A stretch of DNA of 64,000 nt from positions 25,934,272 through 25,998,271 of the forward strand of contig NC_026659.2 of the NCBI RefSeq assembly GCF_000004075.3, read 5' to 3'. Of the stretch, positions 24,219 to 36,093 are shown piece after piece. A program made the position numbers and the translations under genes. The notes beneath the pieces were generated by a model. It had not been told where the DNA came from and searched no databases. It saw only the letters and a program-made list of their open reading frames with translations. Source of the stretch: Cucumis sativus (lineage: Eukaryota; Streptophyta; Magnoliopsida; Cucurbitales; Cucurbitaceae). Positions within the stretch are counted from its first letter, which is position 1. Every line of letters begins with the position of its first letter.

Positions 24219-26372
24219 TTAGTAACCAAATTGGTATTATTATTATTGTTGAAATGATGAATCAGAATCCCACTTAGCTCTATAAATCATTCTCTATTTC
24301 CATGTAATTTCATGTCCCTAAGATTCCATTTCCCAAAACCCAATGTTTCATACTCTTTCTGAGTTGAACAAATCAAACCTCTCTCTATGGAGTTTTAATA
24401 ATAATAATAAAATGATAATACTTTTAAATAACATAAGTGTTTAAAATATGTATCAATACAATAAAATATGATTGTTTACAAATATAAATAAATACGGATG
24501 ATAGACTATCGTAAAAAATATCTATTGATAAATATATTTTGAATGAACAATGAATATTGGAAATGGGGGAATTGAGTGAATGTGATTGATCTTATTTTAC
24601 CTAAAAAAGAATGAAGTGTTCTTTATTAAGATGCCATTGCCCTTTGATTGAAGCATAAAACCAATGATCTCTATTATTTATTTGTGGATTCATCTTTTTT
24701 TTTTTCCTTTTTCCACTTTTCATCTTTCCTAGATGAAGTTATCTTTAAGAATAATTGTAAATATAACAATTAAATTTAAAATATTTAATTATATAACAAC
24801 ATTTATAAAAAATTTAACAAAATCTCCCAAGTCTATCTACGTAGAATCTATGTTACAAATGTTGGTCTATTATTCATAAATCATAAAAATCTCTCGACAA
24901 TATAAGTTTACAATTTTTTAAACATATCGTTATATTCTTATTACTAGAATTATTACCCGTTATAATTACTTTATCTTTGATATTGAATGACAAGATTTAT
25001 AAGGAATAAGGACCCTTTTTTGAAATAATACACATTTTATTTACTCTTGATTAATTAATTAATTAATTATTTACCTTGCTTCTAGAATGCTCACCCAATA
25101 AGTAAATAATAATAAATAAAAGAAACACATGTTTTAAAATTCTTTGCATAAAAAGTTAATATTAATTTAATTTTATCATGGTATATCTAATAATTATGTT
25201 AAATTAGAAGAGTATTAGTTTAGAATCTAAACTTTGAAAAGTAGGTGTTAAATAAATCCATAAACTTTCAATATTATGTTTAATAGACTTTCAAGGTTTA
25301 AAATTTTTGTAATGATTTTTTTTTTTAATTTTTAATTTTATATCTAGTAAGCTTTTTAAACATCTCCAATTTTTTTGGACCAAACATACACCAACATTGT
25401 GAACTAAACTTCAAAACGATTAAACTAATCAAATAGATCAATCTTGAAATTGAGAGATTTACTTTTTCAGGTATAAGATTGATAGATCAATTAGCAAAAT
25501 CATCATAAGCTAAGGTACTAAAGGTGATAAGTATTTGTACGATAAAAATGTGACCATTCTTCCACACAAAATCACGTGGAAAACTCAAGATCGAGAACCA
25601 TCCCTCATATATGGTTATAATATTCAATATTAGAAAAAGTAAATGTAAAAATTAATTTAATGGGAAGCATCCACAGATTGCTAAAACTGTACTACCAACT
25701 CCAAAAACAGACAAAATCATGTGCAGTTAGGGATAAAGGATGGCTTTTAATAAAAAAAAAGTGGAAATTTAGCAAAAAGATTTTGATTTGAATAAGAAAC
25801 CAAAGTTGTTTAGTTGATACATTTGTTCAAACTTGTTGCCTATCTCAGGTTTGTGATCAAATCCCAATTAAACTATAAGTTAAAATGGTCACAATCTAAG
25901 AAAAATAAAGTTAAAAAATCAAAGTAATGCGTCTTAAAGATTGAAGGTTTCTTCAACGAAGGTATCAAAAGGAACCTTCCTTTGGATATTAAAAAATCAT
26001 CAACAATGCTGCAGAGAAGTCAAACTAATTTTCAACCTTCCTCCACTTGTCTACAAATTTCAATGTTTGAAAGAGTAAAACAAGCTCATTTGAGTAGATG
26101 AATAGGAAATTAGGCATTAATTAATGAGGTTATGTAATGTAAATCATAAATGAATCAACACCAGTCTTTCAAATACCATAACATTGACATTTCTTCTAAA
26201 ATTATGTACACATACAGAATATCTCCAGTGGAAAAGTAGCTTCAGATAAAAAAGATATTTTGTTGCATCTCGACATGCGATCTCGGACTTAGTGGTCATG
26301 GTTACATGGTTTATACAGTCATTGTAGAGATTTGAAAATATTTTCTTTGACAACATGTAGATTAAAGAAGGT
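20522..26372. other. 5.9-kb AT-rich spacer
   Basis: The left part is the promoter of the zinc-finger gene, with a (TG)11 tract at 20668-20690 and pyrimidine/GA-rich stretches near 20840 and 21330. No coding region or RNA gene can be supported. A (AAG)n stretch lies at about 24195-24217, ATTA repeats at 25055-25068 and CACCTT repeats at 22862-22886. The last few hundred bases are probably 3' UTR of the next gene. Confidence 0.6.
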
Positions 26373-29300
26373 TTAACATTGAGTGGGCCGATCGTAGGTT
26401 GGTGGTAGGGAGGGGCAGTTTTCATTCATATTGGCATAAGGTTCTAAGGTATTGAATTGAGGCAGCTCCATTTTGTACTCACCTAGAATCTGGCAGAAAG
26501 GAAGCTTATCACTTTCATTGTTGCACCAAGTTGGCAGGCGTGTATGGTTGTCCTCAAAAATCTTGAGCATATATGCATCCCGAATCTGTAAGACAATCAA
26601 ATTCAATGTTGGAAAAGAAGCCTATGGAAAAGGAATGATTATTAGTTGACACATGTTCGAAATATTGAGACATACAGTGAACTCTGTTACTTGAATGGAG
26701 CTGGATACAGGACCAAATATTCCAGCCTCCTTGTACATTGCGAGGATAAAGGCAACACATGTTGTCGATTTCCCATCACTGTACACCCAGTCATCTTGTT
26801 CCGGAATTGTAAGCAGTTCATCAAAAGGAATTCCTCGCTTTTCAGTCTCAACTAGAATGTCGTGCAAGTCCAAATCCTAAAAGGAACCAAAGTCAATAAT
26901 TTAACTTCTAAGTTTAGAAACTTCCATAAAGAGGTTTAGAAGACAACAAATGTTCTGTACAATTGAGAAGCGTAAAAATAAAAATGGGTCAATTTGGATG
27001 ATTATTTTATAGAAATTCTACTGATAAATGATGAACTAGAATAGTGCTATTGAAATGTGAGCCTAACACAGGTTGTTGCTGATGAATTTTTCGATGAACC
27101 TTTGTGATATCCATCAACATGTGTATGTATTTCTAAAGAGAACCTAGGAAAACAATATTGCGCCAGTACTTGAGGAATTTTTGGAACATTTGTCTTTCAA
27201 CTGTTAACTAAAGAAGCTTGTCAAGGTAACTCTACGATCCTATTATAATTTTCTAAAAATAACAATTTACAGGAGATTAAATCTTAAGCAGGTCCACCAA
27301 GCTTAAACTTATCTTCTTTAACCACTTTTAGTGTTTACATTATTCCTTATTTAACACTAAAAGTGTGTTTGGTAGTGGTTTTGGCATATTTCACCGGCCA
27401 AAATCACTTTTGCACATAAATATGGTGTTTGGCAACATAAAGAAAGTGATTTTAGAAAAATAAGAAATCGCTCAAAATTTATTTTTCAAGCATCACCTCT
27501 AGTGAATGTGGAAAAGTGATCAACAGGGAATCAACACTTTATTTTATATAGTTTTTAAAATACCCAAAACACCCTTTTTTTTAGTAATTTGATAGTTTTA
27601 AAATCACTTTTGGTATCAAAATTAATGATTGAAAATCAAACTTAAGAGTTTGTTACCAAACATAAATTTGATCATTTAAAAATCAATTGTATCTAAATCT
27701 TTTTTCCTAAAATCACTACTCAAATTATCACTCCCAAACACACCCTAAGTCAATCCATGCGGCCTCAAGTGCTCGTAATGGGTTATGAACAAGAATTAAA
27801 TTCTATGAGATCCCTTTTTCCTTATTCCCAATAGCCAATGGGAGGGCAATCAACTATTAACTTCCTTGTCAAGAGAGTTGATTGATCTTTACTTCAGTGG
27901 TGAGATTTTGTGGGTAAAAAGGTTCCCCTTCAATCCAATCATGATGTCCACATCAAAATTAGTTTTGCTGACAACATTCTGTCATTCATCTGTGTACATA
28001 AAAAATGAGTGAAGATTGCTGACATACCTCAGTTCCAAGCCGCTTGTTCAGAGCCTCATTCCACATGTTTGCAGCATATGCTGGCTGCAACCTAGTCCAC
28101 ATAGACATGACAGAAATAACCTGCAAAAGTGAACTTGTCAGCAAGAAAATTCATAGAAAAGGAGGTTTTTTTCTACAAGCATCGTCCTTAGATATGTATG
28201 TCCATATTTATGCACATGTGTAACCAAAACCTCATCCATGTTCACCAAAACATGAATGGGTGCATTCCAAACATCTATGGAATATAAAGAATATAATCGT
28301 GAAAAATATGAGTAAAGGCAGGTAACCATTGGTGGTACAATCAGATGAAAGATTCACTACATCAAAATACATTACAGGGGAAAAGAAAACCAAAACCCAC
28401 CAAGTGAGCATCAAGAGGAGGAGGAAAGTTGTCAGTTACGGTATCGATCCAGCTAAAAATCATGTTATGATAACCATATGGCTTCCCAGACATGCTTCGA
28501 GCATATTCCCATGCTGCAGAAGAGTTGAACTTTGCACGCATCTGTGGATGCAAAGGAAGCAAGGCTACTTGTGGATTTGAGTTGTCCTTGAGTGCCAACT
28601 CCCACCATTCATCCCATGGAATAACCACGATGATTTCTTCACCCTATGAAACACGTGAGAAATTCCCCTCAAATTAAAAATCAAACTCCAATACTGGCCA
28701 TTTATTTGCGACTCATAGTCACATGATTTTGAATAATAAGCTGTCAAATGATATTTGCATACCTTCTCATTCTCATGTCCTGATTCACCAACCCAAAGAT
28801 TACCCTGTTCATCCTTCAAGCAAACTGCTGTATGACCAGCAAAAGACCCCGTTACCCATTTTTCTAATGTCTCAAAGCCTCCCCACCGTCCACGTATTTT
28901 GGACACGGCTAAGAAATCACCAGAATGAACGTCATCTGGGTTGATAGTTGCTTTCCATGGCTGGGATCGCTTTTCAAATGTGGCACCCATATGCTTCTTA
29001 AGGAAAGCTAAATTGGCATTTTCGCCCCAAACGGTGTTGGAAAACAGGGGCAACACATCTACTAAAGAGAGCAGAGTTCCCAACATCCCAGACGGCATAA
29101 GAAAAACTGAAATCCCATGCTGCTTAACCTGCTCAAGTTTCAGCATCATGGTTAGCAATATGCAACTATATTTTAGAGCATTCAATAACGAAAAAGGAAG
29201 AGTAAAAACATACATATTCCAACTCGGCAGGTTCTTCCCATGAATCAAACATCAATGTGTGCTCCCGTGCAGAGAAATAGTAATCCCATGTAATCCTGTA

Positions 29301-30107
29301 CGGTGTTGCAAAAACATATAGATCCATACAGGTCCAACTGTGTGCTGCAGATGTCTAAAAGTGGAAGGAAGTAATCAATACAGAGATTTGCGTAACAATG
29401 TAGGTTCGCACATCTATATATAACATCTATAAGCCTAAAATCTAAGGCAGATGATCGGTTTTTAAAGAATCCTTTAATTTACAAAAGACTAATTCGAACA
29501 ACACAAGACCCGGGATTTCCCCGTGGAAGTAGAATTCCATCAAAATGCAACTAAGAACGTCGCCAAAGCATCAAAACCATAACAATATTTGGTTTACATA
29601 CTAATCCAAGTCGCTTGGAAATTAAATATCAAGGGCTGACGGCTAAGGCGTAGAGTTCAATGCTTCTTGATTGAAATGGATAGATTATACAGATAAATTG
29701 CATTCAACTATTTGAAGCTCAACCCAAATTCATGGTAATAACATGTAAATGCACATAAGAGAAAAGTAAAAGAACAAAAAAAGTCAAACCTTGAGACGGA
29801 GAACGCCACCTCCCAAGCCTCTATCGCCTTCAGTAAGATTAATCTGAGCTTCGTTAGTGAAGAAGCAAGCTCCTTTCCACTCAATCGTTCCATTACTGGG
29901 AGTCACTGACCCAACATAAGACGGCAACAAATCCACGGCAGTATGAAGATTATTAAGCACCGGCCACGATATCTGTCGTGGGAGAACCGGAAGAACATCG
30001 TTAGCCCTGAAGGGTAACTTCAGAGCCCGACCCAAATTCGCACCGAAAGCAAGCGCAAAACAGCAAAGAACCAATACCCATATCGTTGATCGTGAAGAAG
30101 AAGACAT
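26373..30107 (-). CDS. Conserved secretory-pathway plant protein, possible permuted NlpC/P60-like fold
   Basis: Function unknown to me; some plant annotations call its relatives inositol phosphatases, for which I see no signature. Exons: 29790-30107, 29214-29354, 28763-29128, 28401-28643, 28028-28120, 26676-26876, 26373-26585; 524 residues. The start at 30107 gives a signal peptide or anchor (STIWVLVLCCFALAFGA, residues 8-23); an ATG at 30182 would precede it by 25 residues. Notable blocks: WDYYFSAREHTLMFDSWEEPAELE, VHSGDFLAVSKIRGRWGG followed by FAGHTAVCL (His about 252), WVGESGHENEK, HPQMRAKFNSSAAWEYA, KPYGYHNMIFSWIDT and KSTTCVAFILAMYKEAGIF (Cys about 427). A His before a Cys in such blocks is the order seen in permuted papain-like (YiiX/NlpC) hydrolases; this is inference. 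Intron 26877-28027 holds a MITE. Confidence 0.88.
27358..27748. mobile_element. Tourist-like MITE (PIF/Harbinger type) in an intron
   Basis: A 385-bp element, 27361-27745, flanked by TAA on both sides (27358-27360 and 27746-27748). The left end AAGTGTGTTTGGTAGTG and the reverse complement of the right end GGGTGTGTTTGGGAGTG match at 14 of 17 positions. The inner part is AT-rich with repeated AAAATCACTTTT words and has no coding capacity. The ends and the 3-bp target duplication are typical of Tourist-like elements. Confidence 0.8.
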
Positions 30108-31351
30108 GGGTAAGGTATCTTCGTGAATATGTACCAAATTCGAAGCGAAATTTGGGATAAAAGTTGCAGAGAAGGGAATCAAACCCTAGGGATAATTGGG
30201 CATTTAGGAATAGTCTTTGACTAGAATTGATTGGGAAAATCCATATGAAATGAGTTTGGGGAAGGGGAATGTTGGACTAATTGATTATTCATGGAGGGTT
30301 CCGATTGAGTTTGGCGATGGGGTTGATAAACGAAGAAAAACGTGGCGTACCCGATAAACTCTCAGGCACCTTTATGGATATTTTCAAAGTCATCGTTTTT
30401 ATGTCTTTATTTATTATTGGTTTTGTTTAAATTTGAGCTGTACTTAAAGAAAAAAATGGAAAATTATCATGAGTGTAAAAAACTTTTCAAAATATTTATA
30501 GCAAAATCTTACATTGCTATCCATATCTCTTAGTAATACTGGATTAAAACACAAATTAAAAAGTATATATAAAAAAATACCTTTTCACTTTTTTTGTACA
30601 ATTGGTTTTTTATTTTAAAAGTAAACAGAGTTTAGAGATGTTGTAGATTAGAATTTAAAGCGTTTGTTTTTATTTAGAATTTTAACAACATGAAACTTAA
30701 TTAGAAACATAATTGAAAGGGGAAAGCTATCGATTGATGGGTAAGTTACTTTCGCCTCTTATTAACATATTCTTTTAGATTGAATCACTCATATTAATAG
30801 AGTAAATAATAGGGATGGTTTCTGTGATAATGGTACCAAAGAAGTTATTCATGAATATTTAGTTCCTCTTTTTTTGTAGAACAGGATTTCCTTGACTAAA
30901 TGAAATAAAATCTCTATAATTGCTCAACAAAACTCAGTTGACTTTCAATTTCCCGAAACCACTCAAAAATTAGTTTCAATTTGACTTGGTCAATTATTAA
31001 AGAAGAGCCCTGGAATAATAATAATGATATTATATACTACTATGTTATCAATATATATATAAGTGAATGTAATGATACAAAACTCTAGAGACATACTTAT
31101 CAAGTCAAAGTTAAGTTAGAAGTTCAATTCTTGTACTAAAAAAAAATAAATGGACCAAGTCTGTAAGCAACTACCTTCAATCATAGAGCACGTGGTTGCT
31201 CATATGCCTAAGGCGGCAAAATCTTAAGATATAAGATCAATGAAGGCAAACTTAATATATCCTCTTCTCTTAATAAAAAAAAAGCAACCACTTGACTAAA
31301 CCCTAATCAATCCTCTACCGTAAGAAGCATGAAACTGAGTTTAAACAAGTT
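30108..31351. other. Spacer with promoter of the secretory-protein gene
   Basis: The first part upstream of 30107 should hold the promoter and 5' UTR (CAAACCCTAGGG near 30180). Around 31090-31150 a segment ending TTCAATTCTTGTACTAAAAAAAAA resembles the tail of the SINE found in RH22, without clear target duplications. The right end is probably the 3' UTR of the MYND gene. No gene seen. Confidence 0.5.
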
Positions 31352-34300
31352 TTAGAATCCATAGAGGAAGCAATTTGAATAACAAGGAAGAAACAGGGCA
31401 GTGTCTTCCATGGCTATTGGTTGCCGGAATGGGTTTAATTGAATCTGCAAGCCAAAACAAAGAGGTAAGTTGACAGTGTGCTCTTGGTGTCAAAAGGGGA
31501 GGGCACAAGAATGGAGGAAACATACCGGGAAAGTAATGGGGCGGCCTATCACACTGCTCAAACAAGAAGCTCCGAGATGGCAAGCTTCTTCACAGAAATC
31601 AGAAAAGATTGCGGGGACTTTTATTTCCTTAATGAATTCCTGATACATTCATCCAAACAATTATACTGTTGGAAATGATTAAGAGGTAAGACGATGGATA
31701 TAAGAAATAAGAAAGTGCTCGATTTATACACAAATTCTACTTCTAGGTCTAATTTTCGACATGTATATAAGGTAGTTGGCAAAGAGTATCGACATACAAT
31801 GGTAGGAAGCCAACTGGAATAAGCAGCGATCCCAGCATTTGGAGCAATGATTAAGTGAGGATAACAATCCTATCCGGATAAGACGAGTCGTGAAAAACAG
31901 CCAAGAGATTTATGTAAGATGAAAAACAAGCGTGGAAGAATTAAATAATACAATAGAAGTTTGTTTTCTTCAAGGAAGAGAGTCAGAGAATGAAACTAAC
32001 TTTGGTAATGTCTTTGTAACAATCATGGTAAAACCCTGTTCTAAGCTTCAACGCTAACCGTGGATATTTATTAGAACATACATTCCTGTCAACATCTTTG
32101 CATGAAGATTTGCAAACACAATCCATCTGAAGGCACTTAGCAAAACTGCAAAGGTGAATGGTCTTACCATTCCTAGCAATCCCAAAGCACAGAGGCGAAC
32201 ATTAAGTACATGTTTTAAAATACTGTGGACACTGAAAAGTGTTACATGACTCATAGGCTATAGCTAATAAATAGTCAAAAACAAAGCAAAGATGTAGGGA
32301 GGGGACAAGCTTCCAGTCCTCCTGAATTGCGATGCACTTTACTAGTGTTAAAAAAAAAAAAACTTATTCGAATTCATCCTGTCTACACAACTCACATTTC
32401 TTCGGGGATACTAGGCCCAACAAACTCTATTTGTAATGCCACCCCAGGGAAAAGTGCAAGTAGCTCAGCAAAAACAGAGAGCTGTAGAAGCTCCTTCTCA
32501 GGCCCTGAAGAGCACAAGAAAACTAACGCTAATCAATTCCTAAAAAACTAGCATCTTCAATTTGCAGTATGTTTTATGGTTTGAAAGTTCTTGCGGCAGA
32601 GTCACGTCTTCTTTACTTTAGAACCCTATAACAAGGTTGTGCCCAATAAACGGTTCCATTGATCTAAGTAACCAGTATGAAAATTATTGATATGAGAAAC
32701 ATATCTAACCAAAGTCACCGGTTACAGTCAGTATCTTCACATGAAAGAAGCATCCAATTGGATAATAGATGCTTCTATAAGTTATATTCTATGGTTAGTA
32801 TCTTTAAATGAAAGAAGCATTTAAATATAAGCAGTATGTCTAAAAGAAGCTTGGAGTTGGAGGTAAATCATACCTAGATAATGTATGCATAACGTGTTGC
32901 CAAATTCAGGAGTCAAGGGCTCCAAACCAGTAACTTGGACAGCATAACTTATAGTAAGTGGCTAAATAAGAGAAAAAGGACACATAAATGTTCGTTCTAT
33001 GATGAATATTCTTAAAAAGAATTCAGCATTTCTTCAGGAAACCTAGTTCAAACCCATGCCAATATTCTGGTTCAATAATCTGGATACAAAAGGAAATTTT
33101 TTGCTTAGAATCTAAACTAAAGGGGTTCTAGACAATTAAACAAAAAACTAAACAAGATCATGTAAGGCTGACTATGGAACTAAATAGCTTAATTAGACTC
33201 CAACCTTATCTAATTGAAACATACCCAATGAAGAAGCAAAGCAGCAGGAGAGTGAAGGGGGATGCATCTCCAATCATAATAGTCCTTCCAACTGTGTAAG
33301 CGTTTTGTTATTGGAGAAAGCGGTTCTGCAAATTTATTTGATTATTTGTTATTGGAGGCATTAAGTTAACAGTAAAGAACTAGGAAACGGATGATACCAC
33401 TACATGGACAATGGAATCTAGGTAGAACCCAGCCATCATTTAATCTGCAAGTGAAATAGAAATGGCAGAAATATTTAATATGAATATAAAAGGTCCCTCA
33501 ATAATGGAATTTCAAGATAGGAGACCTTGAGAAATTATAAGATGTAGCAGCTTCCCCACAAGGACACTCGTAAAACCACATTCCAATTTTGTGGATTGCC
33601 CTTTTGCTCAAGAATGAGCATCTACTCTCCTGTTTTTGACACAACTTCACAAAAACAAAAGAAGAGGCAGTTCAATCGATTATGTTCAAAGTATCCTTTA
33701 AAATCAGTTTTATGGCCCCAGGTAAGGGTAAGGAATGCAACATCCTAAGAACGTACTCAATACCTGAACAGTAGCCTCCTCAGAAAATGTGAAAGGGAAC
33801 TCATTCAAGGCATCAATTCTCTCCATTTGTAGTTCAAACCTTTTGCATTCATCTTTATGATCATTCCAATGTTTAACCTATGGCCAATTTTCAAACAGGA
33901 TGATAGCTTGAAACAAGGAATAGCTTCGACCAAGCTGTAAGATTACACTAAATTAAACTAATGACCATCAGTACAACAAAAAAAAATAATAATAATAACG
34001 ATAACCTTGAACTTTGACATTTGTTTCAAAAACACCATTATTCTTCAACTTGTTGTAGCTCACCCCCACACAGTTTCACGTTTCAATTTTCATCAAAACT
34101 CAAAATAGTATAGCCTTGCGACGATTTTTTTTTTTTTCTCAGATTCCTAAATTAAAATTCATTCAAAGCCCAATACCAATTATCACCTATTTTAAGCTAA
34201 AACATAGAGAAAATCACTCTAATTTAAGTTAAGAAACCGATGGCAAAATTCAGGAAGCCTTGTGAACAATAAACGAACCTGGTGATCGACTGAACAGTAA

Positions 34301-34380
34301 GCAACAACTCCGCAGCGACCACACCGTCGGGTGGCCGAACCGGTGCAACGAGTTCCACGTCCCTTGCCGGCGCACTCCAT
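31352..34380 (-). CDS. MYND-type zinc-finger protein
   Basis: Exons: 34279-34380, 33764-33877, 33526-33644, 33398-33444, 33225-33325, 32874-32961, 32396-32504, 32001-32145, 31798-31869, 31526-31639, 31352-31444; 367 residues, all phases consistent. The MYND zinc-binding domain covers residues 1-45: [12 protein letters not shown], then [15 protein letters not shown] and WNDHKDEC, giving the C-C/C-C/C-H-H-C pattern with the usual YCS..HQ core. The rest ([105 protein letters not shown]) is a conserved domain found in plant and animal MYND proteins; its activity is not known to me. MYND domains mediate protein contacts. A frame-breaking cassette exon candidate lies at 32168-32231. No signal peptide; probably nuclear or cytosolic. 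Confidence 0.9.
32730..32822. repeat. Imperfect local duplication in a MYND gene intron
   Basis: AGTATCTTCACATGAAAGAAGCAT at about 32730-32753 recurs as AGTATCTTTAAATGAAAGAAGCAT at about 32798-32821, with two mismatches and a shift of 68-69 bases. TAGATGCTTCTATAAG between them is also related to the repeat. Confidence 0.65.
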
Positions 34381-36073
34381 TTTTCCGATTGATGAGTTAA
34401 CGCGGTACGAATCATAAGATATCACTGGAATATGGGCCTACTTGGGCCTAACTTGTCCTTCCATTCCTCTCGGTGGTCTCAACTCGAATCTGCCCAATTG
34501 GCCCATCGAATTTTTCGTACAACACTTTCTACCACCAAAATCAGCCTCCAAAACTTTTATTGAAAAAAATGTTCTTGAATTTGGCAATTTTAAACATAAC
34601 TAAAATCATAATGGATTAAAATACATCTCTTCAATCAATTGATAGAAAACAATTCTTGTGGGTGCCAAAGAATTTAGGTAATATTTAGTTTCTCCTATTT
34701 TATTTTCCTACCATTCTTACCACGTTTTCATTTCTTTTAAAAAACTACTTCTAAACTTTGGATTGAATAAGAATATTATATATAGGTTCAACTAATACAT
34801 GATACATGGTTAGGCTACATCTAATACTTAATTATGATTATTACTACTACTATGATTTAATTTTCAAGTGGTAGAGAATATAATTGAAGAGTTGATAAAT
34901 AATAAAGTAGAGAGGGACATAATGTTAGGGGATGAAAGGCAAGCATGGAGCAAATTGCATAGCTTTTTAAGCATGTGGGATTTTTGGTAATTCAAAGGGT
35001 TTTAGATTATTTTGCGGGGCACGGTTTATTCAATTTTAATAAATAACATTTTCTTTTTCCCTTTAAACAAAAATAATTTGATTTTGACTCAATCATCATG
35101 TTTATTCTTAATAATTCTCTTATTAACCTTCTAACCATTTCATAATTCTAATTCGGGATAACCCATTATCTTAATTAATATTTAATCATGGTATATATTT
35201 AAGCTTTTGAAAATTATTTATTTTTCGTGTAATGAATTATCCTGTTTTGTTAATATTTTCTTGAGTAGTGTATTGTTAATTTATTAAGTTATTGTTTTCT
35301 AAGATGAGTACATTGTTCAATAATCATATCGTTTCGACTATAAAAACTAATCTCACACAAGTTAAATAGTTGTTTTCATATAACAATTTAACCTTCATTT
35401 GCAAGCACATGAGTATAACTCGACTTGTATGATTTATAACTCAATATAATCCAGTAGTCTTCACTTCTTTTTATGTGATTCCATTTTTTCTAAGACAATT
35501 CTTTCATTTCTCTTTACTGTCTCTCATCCTTGAGAGGAATTGACGTTTGATTATTGTATTGTTCTTTTTAGGGGCGTTCATAAAGTATTTAAAAATCGAA
35601 TCGAACTGAATTAAAATCGAACTAAAACTGATTGCATATGGTTCGGTGCGGTGTGTTATGTTGAAACTACATTTTATACGGTTCGATTCGGTTTAATGTT
35701 TAGCTTCATTTAAAAAAATTTAAAATAAAAATAAATAAATGTCCATAAAAGTTTTGTTTTTAAAACTCGATTAAATATGGACCCGAAATCTAAAATAGAA
35801 AGGAAAATTTTATAGAACTTAGTGGTTTTGTGGCCCAAAATTTTTTAGAATTAAAACAAAAACGCAAATTTTATTGAACTCAATGCTTCTGTGGCCTAAG
35901 ATTTTCTAGGATTTAAATTGAACTGCATATACGGTTCAGTTTCGAATGAGATTTTATTTGATTCGGTTTTAGCTTGAAATCGAACCGTGAATATTGGAGA
36001 AGTAGAGAGTCCAACATTGAACAAACCAAGGGGACTCATACTCTATATAAAACAGGGTGGATTACTTCTCTAA

Positions 36074-36093
36074 TGACGTCACTAATGACGTCA
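36074..36093. promoter_or_regulatory. Twin TGACGTCA sites
   Basis: Two copies of TAATGACGTCA, each containing the palindrome TGACGTCA, lie 12 bp apart (36074-36081 and 36086-36093). This is the arrangement of as-1/TGACG elements bound by TGA-type bZIP factors. A TATA-like CTATATAAAA is at 36041-36050 and an AGTCCAACATTG motif at 36008-36019. No downstream coding gene is evident, so the site may be a leftover of a transposon promoter. Confidence 0.5.

Noticed and set aside
27027-27083. ATGATGA and CTGA boxes in an intron, considered as a C/D snoRNA
   Set aside because: No closing terminal stem and the boxes are common words in AT-rich introns.
31087-31150. Second copy of the SINE family near 31100
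   Set aside because: Only the tail (GTTCAATTCTTGTACTAAAAAAAAA) is similar; no target duplication found, so not listed as an element.
32054-32254. Minus-strand open frame of 66 codons over the MYND intron
   Set aside because: Frame differs from the conserved MYND protein; the true exon 32001-32145 uses another frame, and the rest is intron with a possible cassette exon.
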